Assembly (NCBI GenBank): GCA_963921825.1
Contig: OY997590.1
Location: 43,045,039 to 43,109,038 of the forward strand
Reading direction: 5' to 3'
DNA: 64,000 nucleotides
Origin: Erodium maritimum
Taxonomy: Eukaryota > Streptophyta > Magnoliopsida > Geraniales > Geraniaceae
Under the pieces are notes generated by a model. The model saw only the letters and a program-made list of their open reading frames with translations. It was not told where the DNA came from and ran no database searches. Made by a program: the position numbers and the translations under genes. Positions 49,748 through 60,979 of the stretch are shown here, piece by piece; the stretch's first letter is position 1, and every line of letters begins with the position of its first letter.

Positions 49748-51880
49748 GTGTATTTGAGATTCGGAGTTTTCTCGGGTTGGCAGGTTATTACCGGCGCTTC
49801 GTTCAAGATTTCTCTCGCCTTGCAGCACCTATGACAGCTTTAACCCGCAAGGGAGCGGAGTTTATTTGGACAGATGAGTGTGAGCACTCTTTTTGCGAGC
49901 TGAAGGCTCGGTTGACTACCGCCCCGGTGTTGATCGTTCCAGAGCGAGGAGTGGGCTATGACGCGTATTGTGACGCCTCAGGCGAAGGGTTAGGCTGTGT
50001 TCTGATGCAGGGTGGAAAGGTTTACGGCTCGAGGCAGTTGAAGGTGCATGAGCGTAACTACCCCACCCATGATCTCGAGCTGGCAGCGGTAGTATTTGCG
50101 CTGAAGAGCTGGAGACATTACCTGTATGGTGAGCAGTTCAGGGTGTTTTCAGACCACAAGAGCCTCAAGTATATCTTCTCGCAGCGCGATCTGAACATGC
50201 GCCAAAGGCGATGGATGGAGCTACTGGAAGAGTATGACTTTGAGCTGCTCTATCATCCGGGCAAGGCGAACGTGGTCGCCGACGCCTTGAGGAGGAAGTC
50301 GAGTCACTACGTGGCCAGCATAGCAGTCCGAGAGTGGGACATGCTGGAGCAGTTGAGCTTATTTAGACTAGAGTTGGAGGAGGTCACAGAGAGTATGGCC
50401 TTGTGCGCCTTAGTGGCTCAGCCCACGCTCTTTGTTCGAGTGCTAGAGGCACAGGCTGAGGACGCTGAGACAGCAGGGATTCGGCAGAGGTTGATGGATG
50501 GAGTTGAACTCGAGGGTTGGGAGATGGGCACTATCCGCTTTAGAGGACGACTGTTTGTACCCAGCGAGTGCAGAGACACTGTGTTGCGTGAGTGCCACCA
50601 CTCTCGTTTAGTTGTGCACCCCGGTGGCAACAAGATGTATAGAGACATGCGGCGATAGTTCTGGTGGAGTGGGATGCGTGGGGCAGTTGCAGAGTTCGTT
50701 TCTAGATGCCTTACCTGTCAACAGGTAAAGGCCGAGCACATGCGTCCCGCATGCTTACTACAGCCTCTACCTATCTCTGAGTGGAAGTGGGAGCACGTGA
50801 CTATGGATTTTGTGTGTGGATTGCCAAGATCGTCGAAGGGCATGACGCTGTTTGGGTGGTAGTTGATCGACTGACTAAGTCGGCCCACTTTCTAGGCATG
50901 AGGATGACTGATTCTGTGGACTTGTTGGCTCGGTTATATGTCAAGGAGATTATTCGTTTGCACGGTGTACCAGTGTCAGTAGTATCGGATAGAGACCCCC
51001 GTTTCACCTCTAGGTTCTGGAAGAGTCTACAGAAGGCCTTGGGCACTGAGGTGCTGTTGAGTACAGCTTACCATCCTGAGACAGATGGACAGTCAGAGCG
51101 CACCATTCAGATTCTAGAGGACATGCTTCGGGCGTGTGTGCTTGACTTTCAGGGATCTTGGGAGGATCATTTGCCGTTGGCAGAGTTTGCCTACAACAAT
51201 AGTTACCAGTCCAGCATCGGTATGGCACCATTTGAGGCCTTGTATGGCAGACCTTGCAGATCGCCGGTGTGTTGGGCTGAGGTTGGTGACCGGAGCTTAC
51301 TCGGGCCAGACATGATCAGGGAGACAACCGAGAAGGTCACCTTGATTAGAGAGCGGCTGAAGACCGCGCAGAGTCGGCAGAAGAGCTACGCAGACAGGCG
51401 TCGTAGACCACTTGAGTTCATGGTCGGTGAGCATGTGTTTCTGAGGGTGAGCCCGAGGAAGGGTCTTGTGCGGTTTAACCGCAGCGGAGGCAAGCTGGCA
51501 CCGCGTTTCATCGGACCTTTTGATGTGTTAGAGAAGATTGGAGCTGTAGCTTATCGGTTGGCCTTGCCACCGCAGCTTGGGAACATGCATAACGTTTTCC
51601 ACGTGTCCCAGCTGCGGAAGTACATATCAGACCCTTCGCACATCATTGAGTGGTCAGACATCGAGGTAGCTGATGATGTCACCTTTGAGGAGCAGCCAGT
51701 AGAGATATTGGGTACAAAGAAGAAGATCCTGCGGAACAAGACGATTCCGTTGGTACTGGTACAGTGGGGACATCAGGGAGCAGGATCCACTTGGGAGCGC
51801 GAAGATGAGATCCGCGTGAAGTATCCCCACCTGTTCGACATTGAGGTACCTTGCTTTTAATTTCGGGGACGAAATCCCTT

Positions 51881-51894
51881 TAAGGGGGGTAGAT
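51881..51894 (+). other. Polypurine tract of element B
   Basis: TAAGGGGGGTAGAT lies directly before the LTR start TGTAAGACCC and matches the tract of element A. Confidence 0.9.
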
Positions 51895-54422
51895 TGTAAG
51901 ACCCGCTTCCGGTCGAACCGGTGACTCCGGAAGTCACTCGGGACTTTTCCGGAACTCAAACGGATTAGCCACTATCACAGTTGGCTTCAGGGGAGAAAAC
52001 CCTTTCGTTTGAGTATAATATCGGATAAGGTCAATTTTGGTCAAAACGAGACTCTATATCGACTAAAGCTTCTTTTTTAAAAGTGCTGGAAAGTAATTTG
52101 GAAAATTAAATGAGCTAGAGGGACACTTGTCCTCTTTTGGTTGAAGGAGAGAAAAAGGGATGGTCATTGTCCCTTTTACCCTCCCAAAAGCTACTACAAA
52201 GGAATCTAGCTCAAGGGCCTTTAGGTCTTTACTTCTTCTAGGTATTATATTGGATTGGAGAAGCAAAATCAAGTCATTTTCTTCTTGTTGTAGCCGAAAC
52301 TTAGAGGGGAAGCAAGGAAGGAGAGCTCCCATGGAGGTTTGAAGGAAAACCAAAGAAGAAGGAGTCATTTGGGGTCTTCCTCTAGCCTTCCACCCTCAAA
52401 ACCACTAGCATCCTCTTCATCTTCACATTCTAGAGGTAATGGAACTCTCTACTCATCTTTTCTCTTCATCTATTTTCTTGGGTTTTGGGTGAAAAGTGCT
52501 AGATGATGTTGGGTTTGAGTAGAGATGGTGAGAGATGATGTTGATGATGAACCTTGTTGGATTTTGGTTGAGAAATCAATAGTTGTTGGAGATTTGAGGT
52601 GGGTTTGAGTTAATGAATCCTTGGAAACTTGTTTGTGTGTTGATTCCTACCATGGGTAGAGGAGTATTGAAGGATTTGGACTGTTTTGGGAGTTGTAAGG
52701 GGTAAATTTCTGGGTTTAAGAGTGGTTTTTCGGAGTTTTGGAGCTGGAGGTTGAAGAAGGGCGAAACTGCCCTGGTGCGCCACGGATCCGTGACGGATCC
52801 CGTGACGGGCGACGTCACGGCTCCGTGAGGGAGTCCGTGACGGCACTCGTCACAGCTCCGTGACGGTAACCGTGAGGGTTAGCATCACGGATCCGTGACC
52901 AGATCCGTGACCCACCAGGGTGAGGGTTTCTTGAGGGTTCTTGAGGGTTTTGGCATCTTGGTTTTGAGCTGAACTTTGGAAGGGTTTGGGGGGTCTTTCT
53001 TACTGTCTAAGTGGAGCCTAATTAGCGTTTCTTTGTGTCCAAGACGTTGTGGATCGAGCTAGAGGAGCGAGGATCACGCTGGGAACCGAGGAAGGAGCAA
53101 AGTGGTGATCACCGGACGTCATCAAAGCGTTGAAGAGGAAGACCTTGAGGTAGGGAAAGCCTTAACCTCTCGTTTATGATGCCTAGTATGCATGCTAAGC
53201 TAATAAAATTGGAAAAGGTCCTAGACATGCATATAGGATGCGAATAACTAGCTTAATCGTCTTTCAATTGCTAATAACCGGAGAGTCTAGTGGTGACCGA
53301 TTAGGATGCCAATCACTAGTGTAATTTCGCTTTAAATACTTGGGATATGATTGTCTGGTAGAGGAGCCTTGGCAAAGCCCTCGGATTAGTTGCTTGTTAG
53401 GAGCACATGCTTGGTTGTTGATTGTTTAGTGGATAGGCTAAAGAGTCTAACGAACTAGTAGAATTGCATGGGTAATTGCTTTCTTGAAGGTTTTATGATT
53501 AGTTGATTATACTCGTGCTTGCTCGTTGATTGTATTCGAATGATTACTGGTTTTACTTGAATGCTTGTTTGGAGCATCGAGTATGACTGGTTGGACCGAG
53601 CGGTGCAATCAGGTGATCGATGCCCCGGTGGTTCGAAATTGGTAAGTGAACGGTAAGTTGGGTTTGTGTGATTGACGTGCCATGTTTGCGTGATTTCGTG
53701 TACTGCTTGTTGTGGTGAATTGGTGATGTGTGAACCACGTGTGGAATTGACTCGGTTTATTGTTGAGTTGTATCATATCGTGTTGGTTGAGGGCGTATTC
53801 AATTATTAATTGCTTCTTATTAAATTGTCCAAGTGTATGCTCTCCATGGGAGTAATACCTTGGTTCCCGAGGATATAGAATCCTTTGGAGACGTTTCTGA
53901 GAATCCCGATGATAAGCGCCCCGAAGGGTTGTTTCCGGTCGCCTCAATGTTATGCGTCTCCTCTGGATTTGAGGGAAAATCCGAGAGGACACATCATGTG
54001 GATCGGAGGGTGGAGACTTCATGTACCACGGCATTGGTTGATTTATCTGTTACCTGTGTTTGTTAAGATGCTTGTGGTTGACTCTGTTGTTGATCTTATT
54101 GAGTTGAAGGTCTATCCTGTTATGTGTTTTCCCTACTGAGCGTAAGCTCACCCCTGCTAGTTCTTTGTTGTGTCTACAGGTTTGATTGAGGAGTAGAGGC
54201 TTGGGAGCTTCTCGGTGTGGGTCCCGTAGAGACTTCATGTTTATACCCTTTGGTTTAAGCACAGTTTTTGTAAGGCTTATTATTACACCCCCTGAGGGTT
54301 AATTTATGGTTTGAGGTACTTATTGGAGGTTTTCAAGGTTTAAATATTGTTTGATTGTTTATTCGTCTTCTATTACCCGTCCTGCCTCGAGTCCGGGCGA
54401 TAACCGGATTTGGGGTGTGACA
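51895..54422 (+). repeat. Single LTR of chromovirus B
   Basis: 2528 bp, beginning TGTAAGACCCGCTTCC and ending GGGGTGTGACA, followed by the primer-binding site. The edges correspond to those of LTR A (TGTAATAACC...GCGTGACA). Both share a GAGCG...GCTCACCCCT then CTACAGGT block about 280 bp before the end, so the two families are related. Most of the remainder is dissimilar. A cluster of TCACGGATCCGTGA-type palindromes lies at 52778-52915. No coding frame is supported. Confidence 0.9.
52778..52915. repeat. CACGGATCCGTG palindrome cluster in LTR B
   Basis: CACGGATCCGTG occurs at 52781-52792 and the full TCACGGATCCGTGA at 52885-52898. Between them lie degenerate units such as TCACGGCTCCGTGA and TCACAGCTCCGTGA. 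The same palindrome and the same degenerate variants occur in the Athila-type LTR at 21541-21675. Confidence 0.85.
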
Positions 54423-54438
54423 ATTTGGTATCAGAGCC
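54423..54438 (+). other. Primer-binding site of element B
   Basis: ATTTGGTATCAGAGCC begins right after the LTR terminus and contains the initiator tRNA-Met complement TGGTATCAGAGC. Confidence 0.92.
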
Positions 54439-55043
54439 AGGTTGCATTTGAAACAGGTGTCTTTTGAACTGATTTTCAAACATCGGACCGAAGTCAATTA
54501 GGTGGGTAGAGTTAGGAAGTCTGAGTCTTGAGTGCTTCAAGAGTTGTCCTAAATGGAACCGTACACTACGATGTTTGCATTACTTGATTGGTATCCTCTC
54601 CCTAATGATCGGTGAAGCCGAATGGTTGAGATCGGAATTGGATTAACGGTCAATGACCGACCCGTTATGCATACATTGTAGGGTGAACCAACAGTTGGTG
54701 GTGGTGTTGCCCTTTGGCGTATTACTTCGAAAATTTTCAAGTTGTAGCTTGGTCCTGCTCAAGTTTTGACTTGTGGTTGACTGTTGGTCTGGAGCATGAG
54801 TACTCCATGTGTGTTGATGTTAAGTGTTTTGGGTGGGGCACGAGAACCCCGTAACCCGTTGTATGAGAGCCTTGTTTGACTGTTGAGTCTTGAGTGGCCA
54901 TGAGAGCCCGTGTTCTTATTTATATTTCGGTGGCCATGAGAGCCGCGCTATTGTTTGTGTTTGTGGTTGCGTTATTGGTTGTGTTTGGCTGGCTTACGAG
55001 TTGGAGTCTCGGTACGTTGCGAGCATGGATTATTGTTGAGATT

Positions 55044-55190
55044 GGGACACGAGTATCCCGTATGCCCGCTGAGGTGGCGATTTTGGGACACGAGTATCCC
55101 CTATGCCCGCTGAGGTGGCGAAATTGGGACACGAGTATCCCCTATGCCCGTGGAGGTGGCGAAATTGGGGCACGAGTACCCCGTAATATT
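55044..55190 (+). repeat. 41-bp tandem repeat in leader of element B
   Basis: Units start with GGGACACGAGTATCCC (last one GGGGCACGAGTACCCC) at 55044, 55085, 55126 and 55167. Each contains a GAGGTGGCGA segment; the fourth is partial. Confidence 0.92.
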
Positions 55191-55685
55191 TTGGGAGCAC
55201 GAGAACTCCATTTGCCGATTGCATTGTGTACTTTAGGAGCATGAGAACTCCCTTATTTGACTGTGTGATGTCTTTGTAAGAGCATGAGAACTCTGTGTAC
55301 TTTTATCTTGTGAAGTTGTATGGGTGGTTGTCCCGCTTAAGCGGAGGGTTAAGGGAAAATACGAATGGGTCATGCCGAATTTGCGGTAGAACTAAAATGT
55401 TTACACCATCACGGCTTGACTCCGGGGCGCCACTGTGGTCGAGCGTGATGTTTGATGTCAAGTTGTGCAATGAGATTCGGGGACGCCTGAATCAGATTGT
55501 AACAGCATGAGATCGACATGAAAAGATTTAAATAAAAAGTTAAGAAATGGGAATTCTTGGAAGGGAAGGGTAAGGGTGATTCTTGGTTTGATTTGTGTTG
55601 GGTTCTAAACCCCTCTTTGTGGGAGGATACCCGAGCAAGGGGTATGCCTGTTGTGTTGTACCTTTTGTGTGGTGTGTTTGAGAAT

Positions 55686-55820
55686 GAATCCTCCTGTGGG
55701 AGTGGATTTCTTTGGTTGATTGAATCCTCCAGTGGGAGTGGATTCCTTTGATTGATTGAATCCTCCTGTGGGAGTGGATTTCTTGGACTGGTTTGAACCC
55801 TCCTGTGAGAGTTGGTGTTG
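55686..55820 (+). repeat. 36-bp tandem repeat in leader of element B
   Basis: GAATCCTCC(T/A)GTGGGAGTGG recurs at 55686, 55722 and 55758, with a diverged unit (GAACCCTCCTGTGAGAG) at 55795. The period is 36-37 bp. Confidence 0.9.
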
Positions 55821-56026
55821 GTTGCTAAATCGCTGGTTGTTGCTGTGTGACGCATAGAGATGCGAACTTGTGTACTATATTATATGAGTATATATATCTA
55901 CTAGTGTGAGGGGCGTATCTGTGGTGACTTGTGTAGGCGCGTGTGTGTTCGTCCTTGTAACGTGTGAGAACCGTTGTTGAACTAAGTGCTGAACATGTGC
56001 GTTATCCGTGCAGGCGGATAGGCGAC

Positions 56027-58263
56027 ATGGCCCGTACGTACGTTCCTAGAGGTACCCGGAGCCGCCCAGCTGGGGGTCCGAGGCAGACACCTGCAGTTGA
56101 GCAGGAGGGGGCAGCTGAGGCCCAGGATGCTGCTTCCACAGAGCACCAGCACTCTGAGGGGGGACCAACAGGGCCGCCACCCAGGAAATCTCCGGTCGCA
56201 GAGCCGATTCAGGCGACCTCTCTCGAGGAGGTGGTTCGCGCTGTGCTAGCCGCCTTGAGTGCGCAGCAGGGGACTACCGCACCGGCACCAGAGCCCGTGC
56301 CTGTTGCTTCAGCGGATTTTGGAGAGAGGCCATGACAGTTTGATAGCCTCACGGCCCAGTCACTCAGAGAGTTCCGTAGACTTGGCACGCCGACCTACTC
56401 CGGGGGAGCGGACCCCGAGGCAGCTTCGGGTTGGTTGGAGCGGGTTACCCGCAACCTCGATACTTCTGGGGTATCGGAGGGGCGCTTGAGGGTTTCGTTC
56501 GCCACTTTTCAGCTCGAGGGAGAGGCCTACTACTGGTGGCAGTCAGTACAGGAGAGGGTTGGCAGTGATTTTGAGTTGTTCAGCAGACTGTTCTTGGAGC
56601 AGTATTTCCCTCGCTCCATTCGGGATGATCGACGCCAGCAGTTCCTGGACTTGCGTCAGAGGGGTTTGAGCGTTTCTGAGTATGCAGTGAGATTCACCTC
56701 TTTGGCCCGCTTCGCGCCAGAGTTGGTGCAGACTGCGGATGACCGTTGCAGGAGGTTTGAGAGCGGGCTCATCCCGTCGATAGCCGACAGGGTTATCGCT
56801 TTCAGGACCTCGGATTTCTCCACACTTTTGGATCAGGCTTTGGCCATGGAGAGACACTTCAGAGATACTGTCAGGGTGCGAGAGACCAGACCTAGACCGA
56901 GTGGCTTTTTGCAGCCGTCTGACCTTCGAGACCGACGCATACAGAGAGTTGCAGGACACTTTCAGACTCAGTTTCATCAGGATGGCATACGCCGAGCAGG
57001 GGCCGTCGCGTCAGTGGGACCCGCCCCGGTGGCACAGCTGTGTCCTCGGTGTGGACAGCAGGGTCACCTGGCACGAGACTGCCCAAGGGGCAATGGACCG
57101 GTGGAGCGTCATGATGGTCGTCCCTTGGGGACCGGTGTTAGACAGCCTAGTGAGCCGAGGGGATGTTATCACTGTGGCAGTGCCGACCACTTTATGCGTG
57201 CTTGTCCTGAGATAGCACAGCAGGGAGGGCAGAGGGGATGCTACCAGTGTGGCCGATCTGATCATTTCATCCGGACATGCCCTGAGATAGCTGGCAGAGC
57301 GCCTGCACCGAGGCCCCAGCAACCTCAGATTCGCCCTGCGCCACCTGGCAGACCACGTCCGGCACCGCAGCAGAGAGCTCCGCGTCAGGCGGCGGGAGCA
57401 GCAGGTCAGAGGCATCAGCCGAGAGCTGAGCAGCGAGTGGTACTTCCCCCACCACCTAGAGGAGGACCACCGGCACGGCAGGGCCGAGTCTTTGCAGTTA
57501 CTGATTCCAGGATTGAGAGGCCGTACGCCAGCCATGAGGCCACCCAGGGTACGTGTTTACTTTATAATGCGTGGACTTCCTTTTTGTTTGATACGGGAGC
57601 TTCCCATTCGTTCATATCTTCGTCTATTGCTTCTTCTTTGGGTTTACGGGTTGAGACTTTGAGTCAGCCCCTTTGTTTGGAGACCCCAGCTACGGGTGCG
57701 GTGGTGTTGAGTACCGTTTGTAGGGACTGTGCGATTAGGGTGGCAGATTGCCCATTTCTGGGTGACTTACTCGTTCTTGACATGAACGCCTTTGACGTGA
57801 TTCTGGGTATGGACTGGCTCGCGAGGTACCGAGCGACGATCGACTGCTACAGACGTCAGGTGACGGTAAGGTCAGGTGATACGGTGATCACGTGTGTTCT
57901 AGGTAGCAAGAGCGGGGTTCTCTTATCCGCCTTGACTACGGGTTCTGAGGCGGGGATCGTACGGGGTAGCAGTGAGCTACCGAGAGTAGTGCGGGAGTTC
58001 CCGGAGGTCTTTCCGGAGGAACTATCAGGCTTGCCACCAACGCGAGAGGTGGAGTTCAGGATCGATCTGATCCCGGGTACGGCGCCGATCTCGACGACGC
58101 CGTATCGGTTCGCGCCAGCCGAGTTGGTCGAACTGAAGCGACAACTCGAGGAACTGCAATAGAAGGGGTTCATCCGCCCGAGCGTATCTCCGTGGGGAGC
58201 GCCCGCCCTTTCGTGAAGAAGAAGGGTGGAGCCTTGAGAATGTGCATCGACTACAGGAAGCTG
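56027..58263 (+). pseudogene. Chromovirus B gag, protease and start of RT
   Basis: The ATG at 56027 opens MARTYVPRGTRSRPAGG, matching the basic start of gag A. One in-frame TGA (56333-56335) is the only lesion up to 58160. The gag domain has YYWWQSVQERVGSDFELF, EQYFPRSIRDDRRQQFLD and VRFTSLARFAPELVQ (about residues 165-250). Three CCHC zinc knuckles follow at about residues 341, 379 and 404 (CPRCGQQGHLARDC, CYHCGSADHFMRAC, CYQCGRSDHFIRTC). The protease has an intact active site in FLFDTGASHSFIS (about residue 521) and VILGMDWLARYRATIDCY (about residue 591). The RT start ends in TAG at 58160-58162, the same nonsense codon as at 49120. It is the best-preserved gag in the window. Confidence 0.9.
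58121..58263 (+). repeat. Right copy of the 143-bp terminal repeat of element B
   Basis: Identical to 49081-49223, ending at ACAGGAAGCTG, after which the sequence switches to minus-strand element A (CTGCTCCCCACGGCG). It carries the same TAG, so both copies descend from one mutated sequence. Confidence 0.93.
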
Positions 58264-60382
58264 CTGCTCCCCACGGCGATGCACTCGGACGGATAAACCC
58301 CTTCTGCTGAAGTTCCTCTAGCTGACGATTCAGCTCAGTCAACTCTGCCGGCGCAAACCTATAAGGCGCCATCGATATCGCCGCCGTTCCTGGCACTAGG
58401 TCAATCCCGAACTCCACCTCACGAACTGGTGGCAACTCGCTCAACTCCTCAGGAAATACCTCGGGAAACTGGCATACCATTCTCGGTAATTCCCGGCTCT
58501 ACACAGCCGGTACTTCCTCCTCTGCGGACAACGCCGACAGGAGGACCCCACTCTTGCTCCCCAGCACACACGTCACCTTCGTACCGCCCACTGTCACTGT
58601 CACTCGTCGTCTGTAGCAGTCGATGTTGGCTCGGTACCTCGACAGCCAATCCATACCCAAGATCACATCAAAGGTAGTCATCCCCAACACGAGAAGATCA
58701 CCAGGACAAGGACAGTCTGCGACTCTAATCTCGCAGGCCCGACATACTCTAGTCAACGATGCACCACCCCAACTGGGTGTCCAGGCATAGGGGTGGACTC
58801 AACGGCTCTAAGCTCAAGCCCAACCTCTCAGCACAACCCGACGAAATAAAAGAGTGTGACGCCCCGATATCAAACAAGAATAAAGCCCATAAATGATACA
58901 ATAAACACGTACCCTGGATGGTATCACGGTACGTGCTAGGTCCCAGGGCTCTAGAGTCGGTGACTGCATATACTCTCCCCTGCGAGGCCTGCTGCCTCTG
59001 ACCCTACACACTGGCTGCTGGATACCTGTGACTCTGCTGCTGTCTCGGAATCGGTGCGCTCGTGGACGGCCGTGACGGCCTCGGCTGCTGACTCTGTCGA
59101 GGGCAACCCCTGGGCGACTGTACTGTCCGCGACTGCTGCGATCGCTGTGCTGAAGTCTCTCCCAACTGCTCGCGGCACCATGCCATAGTGTGTCCCATCC
59201 GGCCGCACCGGACACAGCTGGCCTCGTCGGCTATCGACCCCGAGCTCTGGCCTGTCCGGCTGGTCGATGGTGGTGCCGTGTGCCCAATTCTCGCTTTGCA
59301 CCCTCGCTGCAAGTGACCTGTCTCCCCGCAGAGATAACATGTCGGTCCCCGCTCTGAGACGGCTGGCCCTACCGATGCTACTGACCCCTGCTGTCTCGAT
59401 CCACTCTGATGAGGCGGTGTTCGGAAGGATCCCGCGGTCCTCTGCCTCCGCGAGTCTCGTGAGTCTAACGGCCCTGCCCAACTGATCGGCCGAGGTCGGA
59501 CCTCACGGCCCCTGGCTGCATCCCGGGCGCCCTGCTCCACTGTAGCCGCAGTGTCCACGAGGTCGGTATACTTCCGTATCCTCAAGGCGAGAACCTGGTT
59601 CCGGATGCCCAGCCTCAGTCCGTCCTGGAACCGCAGGCAACAGTTCGTCTCGCTCGTCACCATCTCAGGCGCGAATCTGGCCAAGGCTGTGAACCTGGCC
59701 TCGTACTCTGCCACCGTCATCCCTCCTTGCTCCAGGTCTAAGAACTGCCGATGTCGCTCCAGCCGAGCCGACTCGGAAAGTACTGCGTCATGAACACCTC
59801 CTGAAAGACGCTGTAGTCGTATCCGACCGTGTCCTTCACTCGCCCCCACCAGTGGTAGGCGCTGTCTCTCAGCTGATGGGCCGCGAAGGACACTCTCCGA
59901 CGGCCATCCTCGTCACCCGATGTGTCCAGGTCTCGTGTGACCTGCTCTATCCATCGCTCGGCTAGGTCGGGATTCGGCTCCCCGACAAAAACAGGTATCC
60001 CGAGCTTCAGGAAATCTAGTAGCGCTCGGGAGGTAAGATCCTCTGTCTGAGCGGCCCTCACCGGGACTGCGGCTGCCTCTGGTGCTGGCGAAGCCGACTC
60101 TCGGCTGGCGATGACCGCCACCAAACTCTGAACGGTCCTGGTAAGCTCATTCAGGGCAGTCATCACTGGAGGGTCCGCGACTGGCGGAACACTGGGGGTG
60201 CCTGCAGATGGCCCCGCATCACTTCTCCCGTCTTCTCCGACGGGAGTGCCCTGTGCCTCCGCGTAGTCGGCGGGCTCGACGGTTGGCACCCTCCCTGGTG
60301 CCCCTGCCGACCGCCCCCGCCGGCCTCGCGTGGGTGCCTGACCCCGTGTTCCTGATGCTCGTCCGCGCCTTCCGCGAGCCAT
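58264..60382 (-). pseudogene. Chromovirus A gag, protease and start of RT, copy 2
   Basis: On the minus strand the ATG at 60382 opens the same MARGRRGRASGTRG start as copy 1. The same one-base gag frameshift lies near 59770. Zinc knuckles are CYLCGETGHLQRGC and CVRCGRMGHTMAWC; the first cysteine-side residue differs from copy 1. A TAG at 59004-59006 replaces a CAG present in copy 1. The protease motif is again D-I-G. The protease C-terminal frame (58499-58756) has VILGMDWLSRYRANIDCY and ends in the TAG also found in copy 1. The RT start follows ([38 protein letters not shown]) and stops at the junction with element B. Confidence 0.88.
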
Positions 60383-60979
60383 AATCAGTATCCTCTGCAC
60401 GGATACACGCAAACATTCAGTTTGCGAACTCAAATAAAGACGATAGTCCAAAAACACTAACGTTCACCCGGTCTAAGCTTACACTAGCGTGCTTATCACC
60501 TAAGCGCCACACCGCTCAAGCTAAACATACTTTATATATAGTATTAGTATACGAGACCACACCGACATACACCACACAAGCGACGACAAACCAACCAGAG
60601 TCAAACCTTGCCCACCGGGCCAACCAAAATCAAACACACGCCCACAGGGCCAACAATTTTAAAACTTTCCCCTTTCATTTTAAAACTTCATTCCTTGACA
60701 TCACGTAGTTACAACCCGGTCCAGGCGTCCCCGAACTACGTTGTACCGACTTGACATCAACACCGTCACGTCCGACTATAGGAGCGCTCCTGAGTCGACC
60801 CGTGCCAATTTAAAAACCGTTCACGCAACCACACACAAACAGTATGCCAGCAACAAAATACTGTAACATACGCACAACACAAAAAAGACTCAAGTCATGA
60901 CGGGTCTACACTGACTCGACTCTCCCCCCCTAAGTGACGGACAGTCCGAGGTTTGAAACTTCGAGCTCTGATACCAAGC
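60383..60979 (-). other. Chromovirus A leader and primer-binding site, copy 2
   Basis: Non-coding leader almost identical to 43271-43868. The primer-binding site, GCTTGGTATCAGAGC on the minus strand, is at 60965-60979, next to the LTR. Confidence 0.85.

Larger units (their letters stand above)
49081..51860 (+). pseudogene. Chromovirus B RT, RNase H, integrase and chromodomain
   Basis: RT motifs are [47 protein letters not shown] and [12 protein letters not shown] (the FVDD catalytic box is intact). A 25-bp tandem duplication (49698-49747) shifts the frame. RNase H follows ([49 protein letters not shown]). A TAG interrupts at about 50656 in the zinc region (HHSRLVVHPGG, CLTCQQVK). A one-base shift falls near 50840. 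The integrase core then reads [26 protein letters not shown] and [14 protein letters not shown], and the tail has a chromodomain-like segment ([17 protein letters not shown]). It ends with TAA at 51860, 21 bp before the polypurine tract. Four lesions, but every domain except the RT start is nearly complete. Confidence 0.9.
54439..56026 (+). other. Leader of element B with minisatellites, no gene seen
   Basis: About 1.6 kb lies between the primer-binding site and gag, much longer than in element A. It contains scattered GAGCATGAGAACTC-like units (54790-55300) with GGCCATGAGAGCCCG, a 41-bp tandem repeat (55044-55190) and a 36-bp tandem repeat (55686-55820). The block GGGGACGCCTG at about 55478 matches the leader of element A. 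Short frames here are repeat-derived. Confidence 0.7.
49081..58263 (+). mobile_element. Chromovirus B, circularly permuted one-LTR element with 143-bp terminal redundancy
   Basis: The order on the plus strand is RT, RNase H, integrase, chromodomain, LTR, primer-binding site, leader, gag, protease, start of RT. This is one complete retrotransposon cut open in the RT gene instead of at LTRs. The first 143 bp (49081-49223) are identical to the last 143 bp (58121-58263), including a TAG nonsense codon. Unit length between the repeats is 9040 bp. The flanks on both sides are element A in the opposite orientation, with about 750 bp of A's RT missing. Integration of a one-LTR circle, or excision from a tandem array, would give this structure. 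A misassembly is the main alternative. Confidence 0.82.

Noticed and set aside
51881-52160. Host promoter or terminator around the pol end of element B
   Set aside because: The conserved purine tract and LTR start explain the sequence fully.
54423-54438. tRNA-like sequence
   Set aside because: It is only the 12-base initiator tRNA-Met complement used as primer-binding site; no cloverleaf is present. The same applies at 29738, 43854 and 60965.
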